Shown here piece after piece: positions 1 to 7,946 of a stretch of 64,000 nucleotides of DNA. Every line of letters starts with the position of its first letter. Within the stretch, counting starts at the first letter, position 1. The notes beneath the pieces were generated by a model that saw only the letters and a list, made by a program, of their open reading frames with translations, ran no database searches and was not told the origin of the DNA. Both the position numbers and the translations under genes were made by a program. This DNA is from an uncultured Anaeromusa sp. (lineage in GTDB: Bacteria; Bacillota; Negativicutes; Anaeromusales; Anaeromusaceae), in assembly GCF_963676855.1 (NCBI RefSeq), contig NZ_OY781460.1:2395520-2459519 (forward strand), read 5' to 3'.

Positions 1-47
1 ACTAACTGTACATGGTAATTGGATGAATAAAAATTCAATGCTTTCAT
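1..47 (-). CDS. 5' end of an unidentified CDS, cut by the window edge
   Basis: An ATG at 47-45 opens a frame that runs off the window and reads MKALNFYSSNYHVQL. A strong Shine-Dalgarno (AAAGGAGG) lies 8 nt upstream. The gene follows the aminotransferase by about 40 nt and is probably the next gene of the same operon. The N-terminus vaguely recalls small ASCH/PUA-type Firmicute proteins, but 15 residues are too few to name it. Confidence 0.55.
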   Translation of the reverse strand, partial: MKALNFYSSNYHVQL

Positions 48-86
48 TGACAATTCCTCCTTTGTCAATCTGGATATAGCTGTAAT

Positions 87-1262
87 TTAGCTTTTTTTCA
101 ACCAGTGCACGGTACGATCAACTGCTTTTTGTAAACTTGCCTCTTCTTCTACCAAGGCGATGCGTACATAGCCCTCGCCTTGCGGTCCGAAAGCACTTCC
201 CGGCACTACGGCTACCCCGGCTTCACGTAACCAGGATAATGTAAATTCCATGGAGGTTTCCTTGGTTGGCACTGGCGCCCAAATAAACATGGTACCTTTA
301 GGCTTGGGAATCTGCCAACCGCAGGCGGCTAAGCCATCAATTAAAAGATCCCGTCGACGTTGGTAGATGGCAGCTGTGTCCAGTACGGCCTGCTGTGGGC
401 CGCGCAGAGCGGCGATGGCGGCTTCCTGGACGGGAAGAAAAATACCATAGTCAAAATTGGATTTTAGGCGTCCTAAATAGGAAATGACGTCTGCGTTACC
501 CAAAGCGAACCCTACCCGACAGCCAGCCATGTTGTACGTCTTGGAAAGCGAGTGAAACTCAATGCCTATTTCCTTGGCTCCTGGTGTTGCCAGAAAACTC
601 GGCGGTCGATAGCCGTCAAAGACTAACTCACTGTACGCGAAGTCATGGCAGACGATGATTTCATGTTTCTGGGCAAAAGCTACTACCTTGCGGAAAAATT
701 CTTCGTTCGCTACGGCTGCTAAAGGATTATTGGGATAGTTTAAAATCATCAGTTTGGCACGTTTACGAATGTCTGCGGGAATCGCTTCTAAGTCAGGTAA
801 AAATTCATTTTCTTTGCGCAAGGGCATATGATACAATTCGGCGCCGGCTACCAAAGGTCCTGCGCTGAAAATCGGATAACCAGGATCAGGAACCAGTACT
901 ACATCGCCCGGGTTTAGAAGGCAAAGAGCAATATGAGCCAGACCGTCCTGGGAACCCATCAGCGTATGTACTTCCGTTTCCGCGCAAAGAGTAACGTCGA
1001 ACTTATCTTGATACCACTGCGACATAGCCTCCAGCAGTTCGCTTTTCCCGCGTGAAAGGGCGTAGCGGTATTGGTGGCCCTGTTTGGCGGCGTTGCAAAG
1101 AGCTTCAACAATATGCGGCGCCGGAGCTAAGTCGGGGCTGCCAATGCTCAACGTAATGATATCACGGCCTTTGGCTTCTTCAGCTCGTCGCAAGGCATCA
1201 ATTTCTGAAAAAACAGCGGATGAAAGTCCATTCAACCGTTCAGAGCAAACTGGGTGAAACAA
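87..1262 (-). CDS. Class I/II PLP-dependent aminotransferase
   Basis: Fold-type I aminotransferase of 391 aa, close in layout to LL-diaminopimelate/aspartate-type enzymes. Visible landmarks are GSQDGL (103-108), which binds cofactor phosphate, NYPNNP (175-180), D207 and Y210 around the pyridine ring, and the Schiff-base lysine K241 in SLSKTYNMAG. The start is TTG at 1262, 7 nt after GGAGG; no ATG fits better. It lies 20 nt after mtaD and is the last identified gene of the nucleoside-salvage cluster. Its amino-acid substrate cannot be read from sequence. A methionine-forming (MtnE-like) role is possible, but no enzyme making the matching keto acid is visible here. Confidence 0.88.
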   Translation of the reverse strand: MFHPVCSERLNGLSSAVFSEIDALRRAEEAKGRDIITLSIGSPDLAPAPHIVEALCNAAKQGHQYRYALSRGKSELLEAMSQWYQDKFDVTLCAETEVHTLMGSQDGLAHIALCLLNPGDVVLVPDPGYPIFSAGPLVAGAELYHMPLRKENEFLPDLEAIPADIRKRAKLMILNYPNNPLAAVANEEFFRKVVAFAQKHEIIVCHDFAYSELVFDGYRPPSFLATPGAKEIGIEFHSLSKTYNMAGCRVGFALGNADVISYLGRLKSNFDYGIFLPVQEAAIAALRGPQQAVLDTAAIYQRRRDLLIDGLAACGWQIPKPKGTMFIWAPVPTKETSMEFTLSWLREAGVAVVPGSAFGPQGEGYVRIALVEEEASLQKAVDRTVHWLKKS

Positions 1263-1282
1263 GTAAATTCCTCCTCGGTTCT

Positions 1283-2572
1283 TTAGTTGCGAGCAGTAAG
1301 GCGCTGGCTGCGTGTAGCGATTTCATGACGCAGTCGTTCGATATCGATTGTTGTTAATTCTCCCTGGTCCAGCAGTACTTTACCATCGACTAAGACCGTG
1401 TGTACATCAAGGGCATTAGCAGCATACGCTAAAAGTGAAATACGATCATATCGAGGCTGCCAGTGCAAGCCATTCATGTTCCAAAGAGTCAAATCCGCTT
1501 TTTTACCGGGAGCAATTTGACCGATTTGCTGCTCCAATCCCAGAGCAAGCGCACCCGCGCTGGTAGCCATCTGCAAGGCTTCACTTGCGGAAACTGCTAA
1601 TGGATCGCCGGTATTAGCCTTATGCAGGGTTGCCGCCAAACGGACTTCTTCCAACATATCCAAATTATTGTTACTGGCGGCTCCGTCAGTGCCAAGGGCT
1701 ACGCACAAACCCGCTTTCATCATAGCCGGTACCGGCGCAATACCGCTGGCTAGCTTCAGGTTGCTGCCAGGATTATGAGCTACACGAACGTTGCGACGTA
1801 CCATCAGTTCGATATCCTCTGGTGAAAGATGTACGCAGTGAGCTGCCAAGACGCCGCATTCCAACAGGCCAAGGCGTTCCATCAAAGCCATGGGCGTAGC
1901 GCCATGGTCTTTTTTGCAATCCTCCACTTCACCTATTGTTTCCGCCAGATGAATGTGAATGTTGGCTTTTAGGCAATGAGCCATGGAAACTACGCGTTCC
2001 AAATAGGCAGGCGGGCAGGTATAAGGCGCATGCGGTCCAAGCATAACAGTGATCCTACCATCAGCAGCGCCGTGAAATTCTCGAAAGAAGGAGGCGCTTT
2101 CCATCAGCGCAGTTTCCGCATTCGGCGCCACGCCGGCCATGCCGCGGGCCAGACTAGCGCGAATACCGCTTTCGGCAACAGCGCGCGCTGCATCCGGCAT
2201 GAAAAAGTACATATCTGCAAAGGTGGTGGTGCCGGTGCGCAGCATTTCCGCAATAGCCAGCTGCGTGCCCCAATAGACATCATCTGCTTCTAAACGAGCC
2301 TCTGCCGGCCAAATTTTCTCTTGTAGCCAGTCCATAAGCTGCATATCATCAGCATAGCTGCGAAACAGACTCATTGCCGCATGGGTATGTGTATTGACGA
2401 AGCCAGGCATGGCTAGAAGATCTTTGCCTTCAATAATGCGATCGGCTGTCCAGGAGTCAGGTACTGTACCTACATGAACAAATTTTCCTTCCGCAATGGA
2501 CAGATCGCCGGTGGCTATCGTTCCATCCGGACTCCAATATTCAACATTGCGAATCAAGATGCGTTCAGTCAT
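1283..2572 (-). CDS. mtaD: 5-methylthioadenosine/S-adenosylhomocysteine deaminase
   Basis: Amidohydrolase-superfamily deaminase of 429 aa. The family removes the 6-amino group from MTA, SAH and often 5'-deoxyadenosine, giving the inosine analogues. Metal ligands are H62 and H64 (NTHTH), H208 and D296 (GTDGAAS), with E211 of HLAET as the likely catalytic acid and H245 in AAHCVHL. I start it at the ATG at 2572, 7 nt after AGAGGGG; a longer frame from 2620 is open but lies inside the aldolase gene. The start overlaps the aldolase end by 8 nt, indicating coupled translation. Its place beside mtnP, mtnA and ahcY implies that deamination is part of the same salvage route. Confidence 0.9.
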   Translation of the reverse strand: MTERILIRNVEYWSPDGTIATGDLSIAEGKFVHVGTVPDSWTADRIIEGKDLLAMPGFVNTHTHAAMSLFRSYADDMQLMDWLQEKIWPAEARLEADDVYWGTQLAIAEMLRTGTTTFADMYFFMPDAARAVAESGIRASLARGMAGVAPNAETALMESASFFREFHGAADGRITVMLGPHAPYTCPPAYLERVVSMAHCLKANIHIHLAETIGEVEDCKKDHGATPMALMERLGLLECGVLAAHCVHLSPEDIELMVRRNVRVAHNPGSNLKLASGIAPVPAMMKAGLCVALGTDGAASNNNLDMLEEVRLAATLHKANTGDPLAVSASEALQMATSAGALALGLEQQIGQIAPGKKADLTLWNMNGLHWQPRYDRISLLAYAANALDVHTVLVDGKVLLDQGELTTIDIERLRHEIATRSQRLTARN

Positions 2573-3233
2573 TCCGTATATCCCCTCTCCGTTTGCGATA
2601 ATGCGAAACGTAAAATTCATGCATAATGCTTACATCTTCGTCGCTTAAGGCCTTGGCTCCTCCTAAAAGATTGGCATAAAGATAAATTTGTGCCGCTTTT
2701 TCCACTAATTCTGCTGCTGTCATGGCTTCCGCCAAAGTGGTACCGCAGCAAACCACTCCATGATTAGCCAATAATACGGCCTGCTTGGAGCCAAGAGTGG
2801 CGGCAGCTTGCGCCGCCAGTTCTTGGGTTCCAGGCAGAGCATATGGTGCTAAAGGAATTTCACCGCCCGCTAATTGCACTACGTCTTCAATCACCGGAGG
2901 AATGGGCTTATGAGCTACGGCGCAAGCACTAGCGTGAACACTGTGGGTATGAACAATAGCCATGATATCCGGTCGTTGCCGATAGATGGCCAAATGAAGC
3001 GGCGTCTCTGAAGAGGCGTTGCGGTCAGACGCTTGGTGAACTGTTTTGCCGCTTAGATCGACGACGACAATATCTTTGCTGGTCATTGTATCATAATCTC
3101 GACCAGAAGGCGTAACAGCCACTTGGTTTTCAGCGACGCGCAGGCTGAGATTACCCCAGGTACCGGCGACAAGTCCTTTGGCCAAAAGAGTCTGTCCAGC
3201 CAACACCAGTTGTTGGCAAGAAGCTTCAAACAT
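2565..3233 (-). CDS. Class II aldolase (probable 5-deoxy/5-methylthio-ribulose-1-phosphate aldolase)
   Basis: Class II aldolase/adducin family, 222 aa, fuculose-phosphate-aldolase fold. Zinc ligands H95 and H97 (VHTHS) and H158 (ANHG) are present, and E76 (SSETPLH) is the usual catalytic acid. The ATG at 3233 has GAGGGGG 7 nt upstream. Lying between ahcY and mtaD and two genes from mtnA, it most likely cleaves 5-methylthioribulose-1-phosphate and/or 5-deoxyribulose-1-phosphate to DHAP plus a two-carbon aldehyde, as in known DHAP shunts. The family also includes MtnB dehydratases, so dehydration is the main alternative, but the later MtnW/MtnX/MtnD steps are not in the window. Confidence 0.85.
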   Translation of the reverse strand: MFEASCQQLVLAGQTLLAKGLVAGTWGNLSLRVAENQVAVTPSGRDYDTMTSKDIVVVDLSGKTVHQASDRNASSETPLHLAIYRQRPDIMAIVHTHSVHASACAVAHKPIPPVIEDVVQLAGGEIPLAPYALPGTQELAAQAAATLGSKQAVLLANHGVVCCGTTLAEAMTAAELVEKAAQIYLYANLLGGAKALSDEDVSIMHEFYVSHYRKRRGDIRND

Positions 3234-3251
3234 AGTAGAGCCCCCTCGGTT

Positions 3252-4496
3252 TTAAGCCTGTTTTAAATACGCTTCCTGTTCTGCTGAAAGGGCGTCAATG
3301 CCAAAGCCCATGGCCTTCAGTTTATAGCTGGCAATTTCCTTATTTAGATCATCGGAAACAGTGTGAACGGAATTATCCATCTCTTGATGGTGGTTCAAGA
3401 TGTGTAGAACCGCCATGGCCTGAACCGCGAAGGATAAATCCATAATTTCCGCCGGATGGCCATCACCGGAAGCCAGGTTTACCAGACGCCCCTCCGCTAA
3501 CAGATAGATGCGGCGGCCATCGGCCATCAAGTATTCTTCAATATTATGGCGGGCTGTCCGCTTTTGTACAGATAAAGCATCTAGATCGCCTTTGTTGATT
3601 TCCACATCGAAATGGCCGGCATTAGAAAGAATAGCGCCGGTTTTCATAACTTCAATATGCTCTTTGCGGATAACATCCTTGCAGCCGGTGACGGTTACGA
3701 AAATATCACCCTGTTTGGCGGCTTCCTCCATAGGCATGACCTGGAAACCGTCAAATACAGCTTCAATAGCTTTGATGGGGTCAATTTCGGTAACGATTAC
3801 ATTGGCGCCCAGCCCTTTTGCGCGCATAGAAACGCCTTTGCCGCACCAGCCGTAACCAGCGACAACAACGGTCTTGCCAGTCACCGTGAGGTTGGTAGTA
3901 CGCATGATGCCGTCCCAAGTCGATTGACCGGTACCGTAACGATTATCAAAAAGGTATTTGCAGTAAGCGTCATTAGCGGCAACCATCGGGAATTTCAATC
4001 TTCCCTCTTCCGCCAGGGCGCGCAAACGATGTACGCCGGTAGTGGTCTCTTCTGCACCGCCGAGGATATTGGCGGCTAGATCGCTGCGCTCTCCGTGCAG
4101 CAAGGAAACCAAGTCGCCGCCATCGTCGACAATGATGTCCGGTTTGGTATCCAACGCGCGATTCAAGAAGGTTTCGTATTCTTTATCGGTGCAGCCATGC
4201 CAGGCGAAGACGGAAACGCCTTGCTCGCTCAGCGCCGCTGCCACGTCATCTTGTGTGGAAAGCGGGTTGCTGCCGGTAATGGCGACTTCGGCGCCGGCAT
4301 TTTTAAGAACTAAAGCCAAGTAAGCTGTTTTAGCTTCCAAGTGCATGGTGATAACGATTCGTTTGCCTTTGAGCGGCTGTTCTTTGCTCAAATCTTTATC
4401 CAAAAGGCTGAGTACAGGCATGAAGTTCTTTACCCAATTGATTTTGTCATGGCCTCCGGGGGCTAGTTTGCTGTCGCGAATCATGGAAGTTGTCAT
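3252..4496 (-). CDS. ahcY: Adenosylhomocysteinase, archaeal/Thermotoga type
   Basis: NAD-dependent S-adenosylhomocysteine hydrolase of 414 aa, shorter than the typical eukaryotic/proteobacterial enzyme. The NAD site is GYGWCGKG (214-221). Catalytic counterparts are H52, D124/D125 (VDDGGD), E150 (EETTTG), K180 and D184 in KYLFDNRYGTGQS. The loop HLEAKTA (52-58) has E and K where the classical enzyme has HMTVQTA, and DNRYGTGQ replaces the usual DNxYGC. Both are marks of the archaeal/Thermotoga branch, one member of which, in Methanocaldococcus, hydrolyses S-inosylhomocysteine. With mtaD two genes downstream, the same could hold here. The ATG at 4496 has AAAGGAG about 10 nt upstream. Confidence 0.92.
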   Translation of the reverse strand: MTTSMIRDSKLAPGGHDKINWVKNFMPVLSLLDKDLSKEQPLKGKRIVITMHLEAKTAYLALVLKNAGAEVAITGSNPLSTQDDVAAALSEQGVSVFAWHGCTDKEYETFLNRALDTKPDIIVDDGGDLVSLLHGERSDLAANILGGAEETTTGVHRLRALAEEGRLKFPMVAANDAYCKYLFDNRYGTGQSTWDGIMRTTNLTVTGKTVVVAGYGWCGKGVSMRAKGLGANVIVTEIDPIKAIEAVFDGFQVMPMEEAAKQGDIFVTVTGCKDVIRKEHIEVMKTGAILSNAGHFDVEINKGDLDALSVQKRTARHNIEEYLMADGRRIYLLAEGRLVNLASGDGHPAEIMDLSFAVQAMAVLHILNHHQEMDNSVHTVSDDLNKEIASYKLKAMGFGIDALSAEQEAYLKQA

Positions 4497-4530
4497 CGTG
4501 TCATTCTCCTTTTTTATCTGTAGTTATTTA

Positions 4531-5583
4531 TTATTGTGCAGACTGCGCCGCTTGTTGGCGCATGGCGGCAATGGCTTGGTCATAAGGCGCTCGCAGCACG
4601 CCGTACTCGGTAATGATAGCAGAAACATATTCGTGAGGTGTTACGTCAAAAGCGGGGTTGAATACAGCAATGCCTTTAGGAGCTGTAGCTTTACCCGCAA
4701 AATGAGTAACTTCGCTTTCTTGCCGTTCTTCAATAGGAATACCAGCTCCGGTGGCCAATGCCACATCGAAGGTGGAAAACGGCGCTGCCACGTAAAAAGG
4801 CAGCCCATGCTCCTTGGCTAAAACTGCCACGCTATAAGTGCCTATTTTATTAGCTACATCGCCGTTAGCGGCAATGCGGTCAGCTCCGACAATAACGGCT
4901 TTGACACGGCCTAATTTCATAACATAGCCGGCCATGTTATCAGTAATCAGCGTAACGGGAATCTTGTCTTTGGATAGCTCCCAGGCCGTTAGACGGGCTC
5001 CTTGCAGGAGAGGTCTGGTTTCGTCGGCGTAAACGCCGCTGATGCCTCCCAGACGGTAGGCTTCACGAATAACACCCAAGGCAGTCCCCTGCGCCACTGT
5101 TGCCAGAGAGCCGGCGTTGCAATGCGTCAGAACGGGTATAGGATTGGACGAATCAAATAAAGCAGATCCAAACTGGGACAAACGTTGGTTAATCAGCACA
5201 TCTTCGCGGGCAATGACATTCGCTTCCTCTTCCAATGCCGCAACAATTACGGCAGTCGGCTGGTTCTCATGGGCTTGGGCTGTTTGCAGCATGCGCTTAA
5301 TAGCCCAGGCTAAATTAACAGCCGTCGGTCTTGTGGCGTTAAGCTCCGCGGCAATGCGCTGTAATTGTGCCGCAAAATCGCCAGCATACTCAACACTTTT
5401 AGCACCCAGCACCAACCCGTAGGCGGCTGCTGCGCCAATCGCTGGGGCGCCACGTACTTCCAATTTACAGATGGCTTCGGCTACAGCCTGATAATCTTCA
5501 CAACAGCGCTGACGCTCTTCCAGCGGCAGCGCTGTTTGATCCAAAAGCCAAAGACAGCCGTCTTTCCATTCCATGGTTTTCAT
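4531..5583 (-). CDS. mtnA: Methylthioribose-1-phosphate isomerase
   Basis: eIF2B-like aldose-ketose isomerase of 350 aa converting methylthioribose-1-phosphate to methylthioribulose-1-phosphate; family members also take 5-deoxyribose-1-phosphate. Landmarks are VRGAPAIG near 43-50, catalytic C155 in HCNAGSLAT and D235 in GADRIAANGD. I choose the ATG at 5583, about 10 nt after AGAAGGG, over a TTG at 5607 that would overlap mtnP; the protein then starts MKTMEWKDG, as usual for the family. It follows mtnP directly, so phosphorylase and isomerase are made together. No methylthioribose kinase gene is present, consistent with the phosphorolytic route. Confidence 0.93.
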   Translation of the reverse strand: MKTMEWKDGCLWLLDQTALPLEERQRCCEDYQAVAEAICKLEVRGAPAIGAAAAYGLVLGAKSVEYAGDFAAQLQRIAAELNATRPTAVNLAWAIKRMLQTAQAHENQPTAVIVAALEEEANVIAREDVLINQRLSQFGSALFDSSNPIPVLTHCNAGSLATVAQGTALGVIREAYRLGGISGVYADETRPLLQGARLTAWELSKDKIPVTLITDNMAGYVMKLGRVKAVIVGADRIAANGDVANKIGTYSVAVLAKEHGLPFYVAAPFSTFDVALATGAGIPIEERQESEVTHFAGKATAPKGIAVFNPAFDVTPHEYVSAIITEYGVLRAPYDQAIAAMRQQAAQSAQ

Positions 5584-5599
5584 GAAAGCCGTTTCCCTT

Positions 5600-6415
5600 C
5601 TACTCAAATTTCGTCATGTCAAAGCCGCCGTATTCCTGCAGCGCGTGGCGGCAAAAGCAGTCTTCTTCCGCCTTAATGCGAATCAGCGTTTTTTCTAAGA
5701 GCAAACGCAGTTTGGCGCTATTTTGCTTCATGATGTCGACGACTTCACCATGGGTGAGATTTTGCGGCGAAATGCCTGCACCGTAATTTGTTACCATCGA
5801 AACGGTAGCATAGCACATTTCTGCTTCACGGGCCAGCACGGCTTCCGGAATATTCGTCATACCCACGACGTCGCCTCCAAAAGAGGCAAAAAGACGGACT
5901 TCCGCCGGTGTTTCAAAGCGCGGTCCTTCGGCGCAGACGTAACAACCTTGGGAATGAAGGGTTATACCTGTTTCCTTGGCGCTTTCAGCCAGAACGGCGC
6001 GCAACGAAGGGCAGTAAGGCTGGGTAACGTCTACATGCACTACGCCGCGGCGACCGCCGTCAAAAAAGGTATTGATGCGGTTTTTCGTAAAATCAAGGAA
6101 CTGGTCTACAGCGACAAAATCACCGGGTTTGTATTCCATGCGCAGCGAACCGACCGCTGTAGTGGCCAAAATAGCCACTACTCCCAGCTTTTTCAAAGCG
6201 TAAATATTAGCCCGGTAGTTGATTAAATGCGGCGGTATGGAGTGCCCAGCACCGTGGCGTGATAAAAAGACAACTTCTTGTCCCTCCAAACGCCCAACTT
6301 GATAAGGAACCGAGCCAAACGGCGTCGACATGGTATCTTCCCACAGAGAACTCAACATACGAGGATCATACACTCCTGTGCCGCCGATGACGGCCAGGCG
6401 ATGCGGTGTGGTCAT
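5600..6415 (-). CDS. mtnP: 5'-methylthioadenosine/methylthioinosine phosphorylase
   Basis: Trimeric nucleoside phosphorylase of the MTAP/PNP family, 271 aa. Phosphate-binding GGTG (11-14), SRHGAGH (52-58) and the TTAVGS loop near 85-90 are all present, as is MTNIPEAVLARE (186-197). At the base-recognition site, where human MTAP has the Asp-Tyr-Asp that reads the adenine amino group, this protein has N210-Y211-G212. An Asn at this place is what 6-oxopurine-specific PNPs use, so methylthioinosine or deoxyinosine may be preferred to MTA. That is inference. The ATG at 6415 follows ATAGGAGGCG. It is the first gene of the compact salvage cluster and sits 15 nt after the HAD gene. Confidence 0.88.
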   Translation of the reverse strand: MTTPHRLAVIGGTGVYDPRMLSSLWEDTMSTPFGSVPYQVGRLEGQEVVFLSRHGAGHSIPPHLINYRANIYALKKLGVVAILATTAVGSLRMEYKPGDFVAVDQFLDFTKNRINTFFDGGRRGVVHVDVTQPYCPSLRAVLAESAKETGITLHSQGCYVCAEGPRFETPAEVRLFASFGGDVVGMTNIPEAVLAREAEMCYATVSMVTNYGAGISPQNLTHGEVVDIMKQNSAKLRLLLEKTLIRIKAEEDCFCRHALQEYGGFDMTKFE

Positions 6416-6430
6416 GAATACGCCTCCTAT

Positions 6431-7078
6431 TTACCGGTTTCCTGTCACCAGGAATACCAGGTCGTTTATTGTTTGCAAGACATGATCTGGTTTGGATGCC
6501 GCAAGATTTTCCCAGGGCACCAGTGTCCAGGAAACTGCAGCCGTTTTCAAGCCAGCTGCATGACCGCTGGCGATATCGGCAGGGCTGTCTCCCACCATGA
6601 GGCAGGCTGAAGCCGGCAAGCCCAAATGGGCTAGGCCTTTTTCCACAGGTTCCGGGTGCGGCTTGTGCTGCTGGGTTGATTCCATGCCTACTACATGCCG
6701 GATATAACCGTCTAAGTGGAACAGGCGCAGACCGCGCCTGGCAGTTTTTTCCGTTTTAGAAGTAACTACGCCCATGGAGACGCCCGCTTTATCAAGAGCT
6801 TGTAGTGCTTGTTCAACACCCTCAAAAGAGGTAGCCAATCGGTCATGATGCTCTAGATTAAAAGCGCGATAAATTTCAATTAAGTGATCTGCATCTCCTG
6901 GTTCGCCCAGAACCTCCATAGCCGTGCGCAGGGGTTCGCCAAAATACCGTGAAATGGCTTCTTCGGGCAACTTGCGTCCGTAAGCGGTTTGAAAGGTATG
7001 CTGAAAAGACGCAATAATTAAGGGCGATGTATTAATTAACGTTCCGTCTAGATCAAATAAAATGCCTGCAAATTTCAC
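6431..7078 (-). CDS. HAD-superfamily hydrolase, PpaX/Gph-like phosphatase
   Basis: HAD subfamily IA phosphatase of 215 aa. Motif I is LFDLDGT with nucleophile D9 and D11, motif II VVTSK (T106/S107), motif III lysine K139 (HKPHP) and motif IV MVGDSPADI (D164, D168); a helical cap lies between. The length matches PpaX pyrophosphatase and phosphoglycolate phosphatases, which sequence alone does not separate. I use the GTG at 7078, which has a near-perfect GCAGGAGG 5-6 nt upstream; the open frame extends to 7126 without a better site. It lies just before the salvage cluster, so dephosphorylation of a cluster sugar phosphate is possible but unsupported. Confidence 0.85.
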   Translation of the reverse strand: MKFAGILFDLDGTLINTSPLIIASFQHTFQTAYGRKLPEEAISRYFGEPLRTAMEVLGEPGDADHLIEIYRAFNLEHHDRLATSFEGVEQALQALDKAGVSMGVVTSKTEKTARRGLRLFHLDGYIRHVVGMESTQQHKPHPEPVEKGLAHLGLPASACLMVGDSPADIASGHAAGLKTAAVSWTLVPWENLAASKPDHVLQTINDLVFLVTGNR

Positions 7079-7168
7079 AAAAATCCTCCTGCTTGCCAAA
7101 CTACTCTTTCCTAGTTTTATAAACAATAATTCACTTTTTTTATCTGTTATCCTGCCGGACTTTTTTGC

Positions 7169-7933
7169 TCACTGTTCCTTGACCCAGGACTGCACTAGCG
7201 GCAAAAGGCTGTGATCCGTCATGTCTAGACAGATGGGGGTAACCGAGACGCATCCCTTGGCGATGGCCGTGATATCACTATCATCGTCATTACTAACGTT
7301 CAGCACTTCGCCTCCCATCCAATAGTAAATGCGTCCTCTGGGGTCAAGGCGGCGTTCAAAAGTATTAGTATATTGGCGCACGCCCAGTTTAGTGACAGCA
7401 ACGCCTTTAAGCTCTGTTTCCGGCAGAGCCGGGATATTGATGTTTAGCAGCATTCCTGGCTGCAGTTGATGCGGCAAGATCATGGTTTCCAAAATGCGCC
7501 TTGTGATTTTTGCGGCACTTTTAAAGTCGCCATGACTCCAAGAATTAAGTGAGACAGCCAAAGACGGAATCCCGTGCAGGGAGCCTTCCATTGCAGCACT
7601 GACTGTACCGGAATAAAGCACGTCCGTCCCTAAATTAGGGCCGTGGTTGATGCCAGAAATGACTAAGTCCGGCGTTTCACTAAGGAGCGCTTCCAACGCT
7701 ATTTTCACGCAATCTGTGGGCGTGCCGCCGATTCGCCAGGCTTTAATGCCATCTTCTTTTACAACATGACGATCCACGCGAATTGGATGGGTCACGGTAA
7801 TTGCCTGGCTGGTGGCGCTTCGCTCGCGGTCCGGGGCGGCAACAATTACATCCGCCCAAGGAGAAAGCTCCTGCCATAAAGCGCGAATGCCGGAAGCGTC
7901 AATTCCGTCGTCGTTTGTCAATAATATACGCAT
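7169..7933 (-). CDS. surE: 5'/3'-nucleotidase SurE
   Basis: SurE acid phosphatase family, 254 aa, hydrolysing nucleoside monophosphates with a divalent metal. The metal site is visible as LTNDDG (D8, D9), S39 in RERSATSQ and N96 in SGINHGPNLG. GGTPTDCVK near 69-77 is also diagnostic. It lies 13 nt after queD and 90 nt before the HAD phosphatase. The short AT-rich gap after it shows no clear terminator. The role fits nucleotide salvage and stationary-phase survival. Confidence 0.95.
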   Translation of the reverse strand: MRILLTNDDGIDASGIRALWQELSPWADVIVAAPDRERSATSQAITVTHPIRVDRHVVKEDGIKAWRIGGTPTDCVKIALEALLSETPDLVISGINHGPNLGTDVLYSGTVSAAMEGSLHGIPSLAVSLNSWSHGDFKSAAKITRRILETMILPHQLQPGMLLNINIPALPETELKGVAVTKLGVRQYTNTFERRLDPRGRIYYWMGGEVLNVSNDDDSDITAIAKGCVSVTPICLDMTDHSLLPLVQSWVKEQ

Positions 7934-7946
7934 ACAGCGGCGCCTC

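Noticed and set aside
1976..2293. Plus-strand frame of 105 codons opposite mtaD, and similar long plus-strand frames throughout
   Set aside because: They are opposite strongly conserved enzymes, lack ribosome-binding sites and recognisable domains, and are expected shadows at this base composition.
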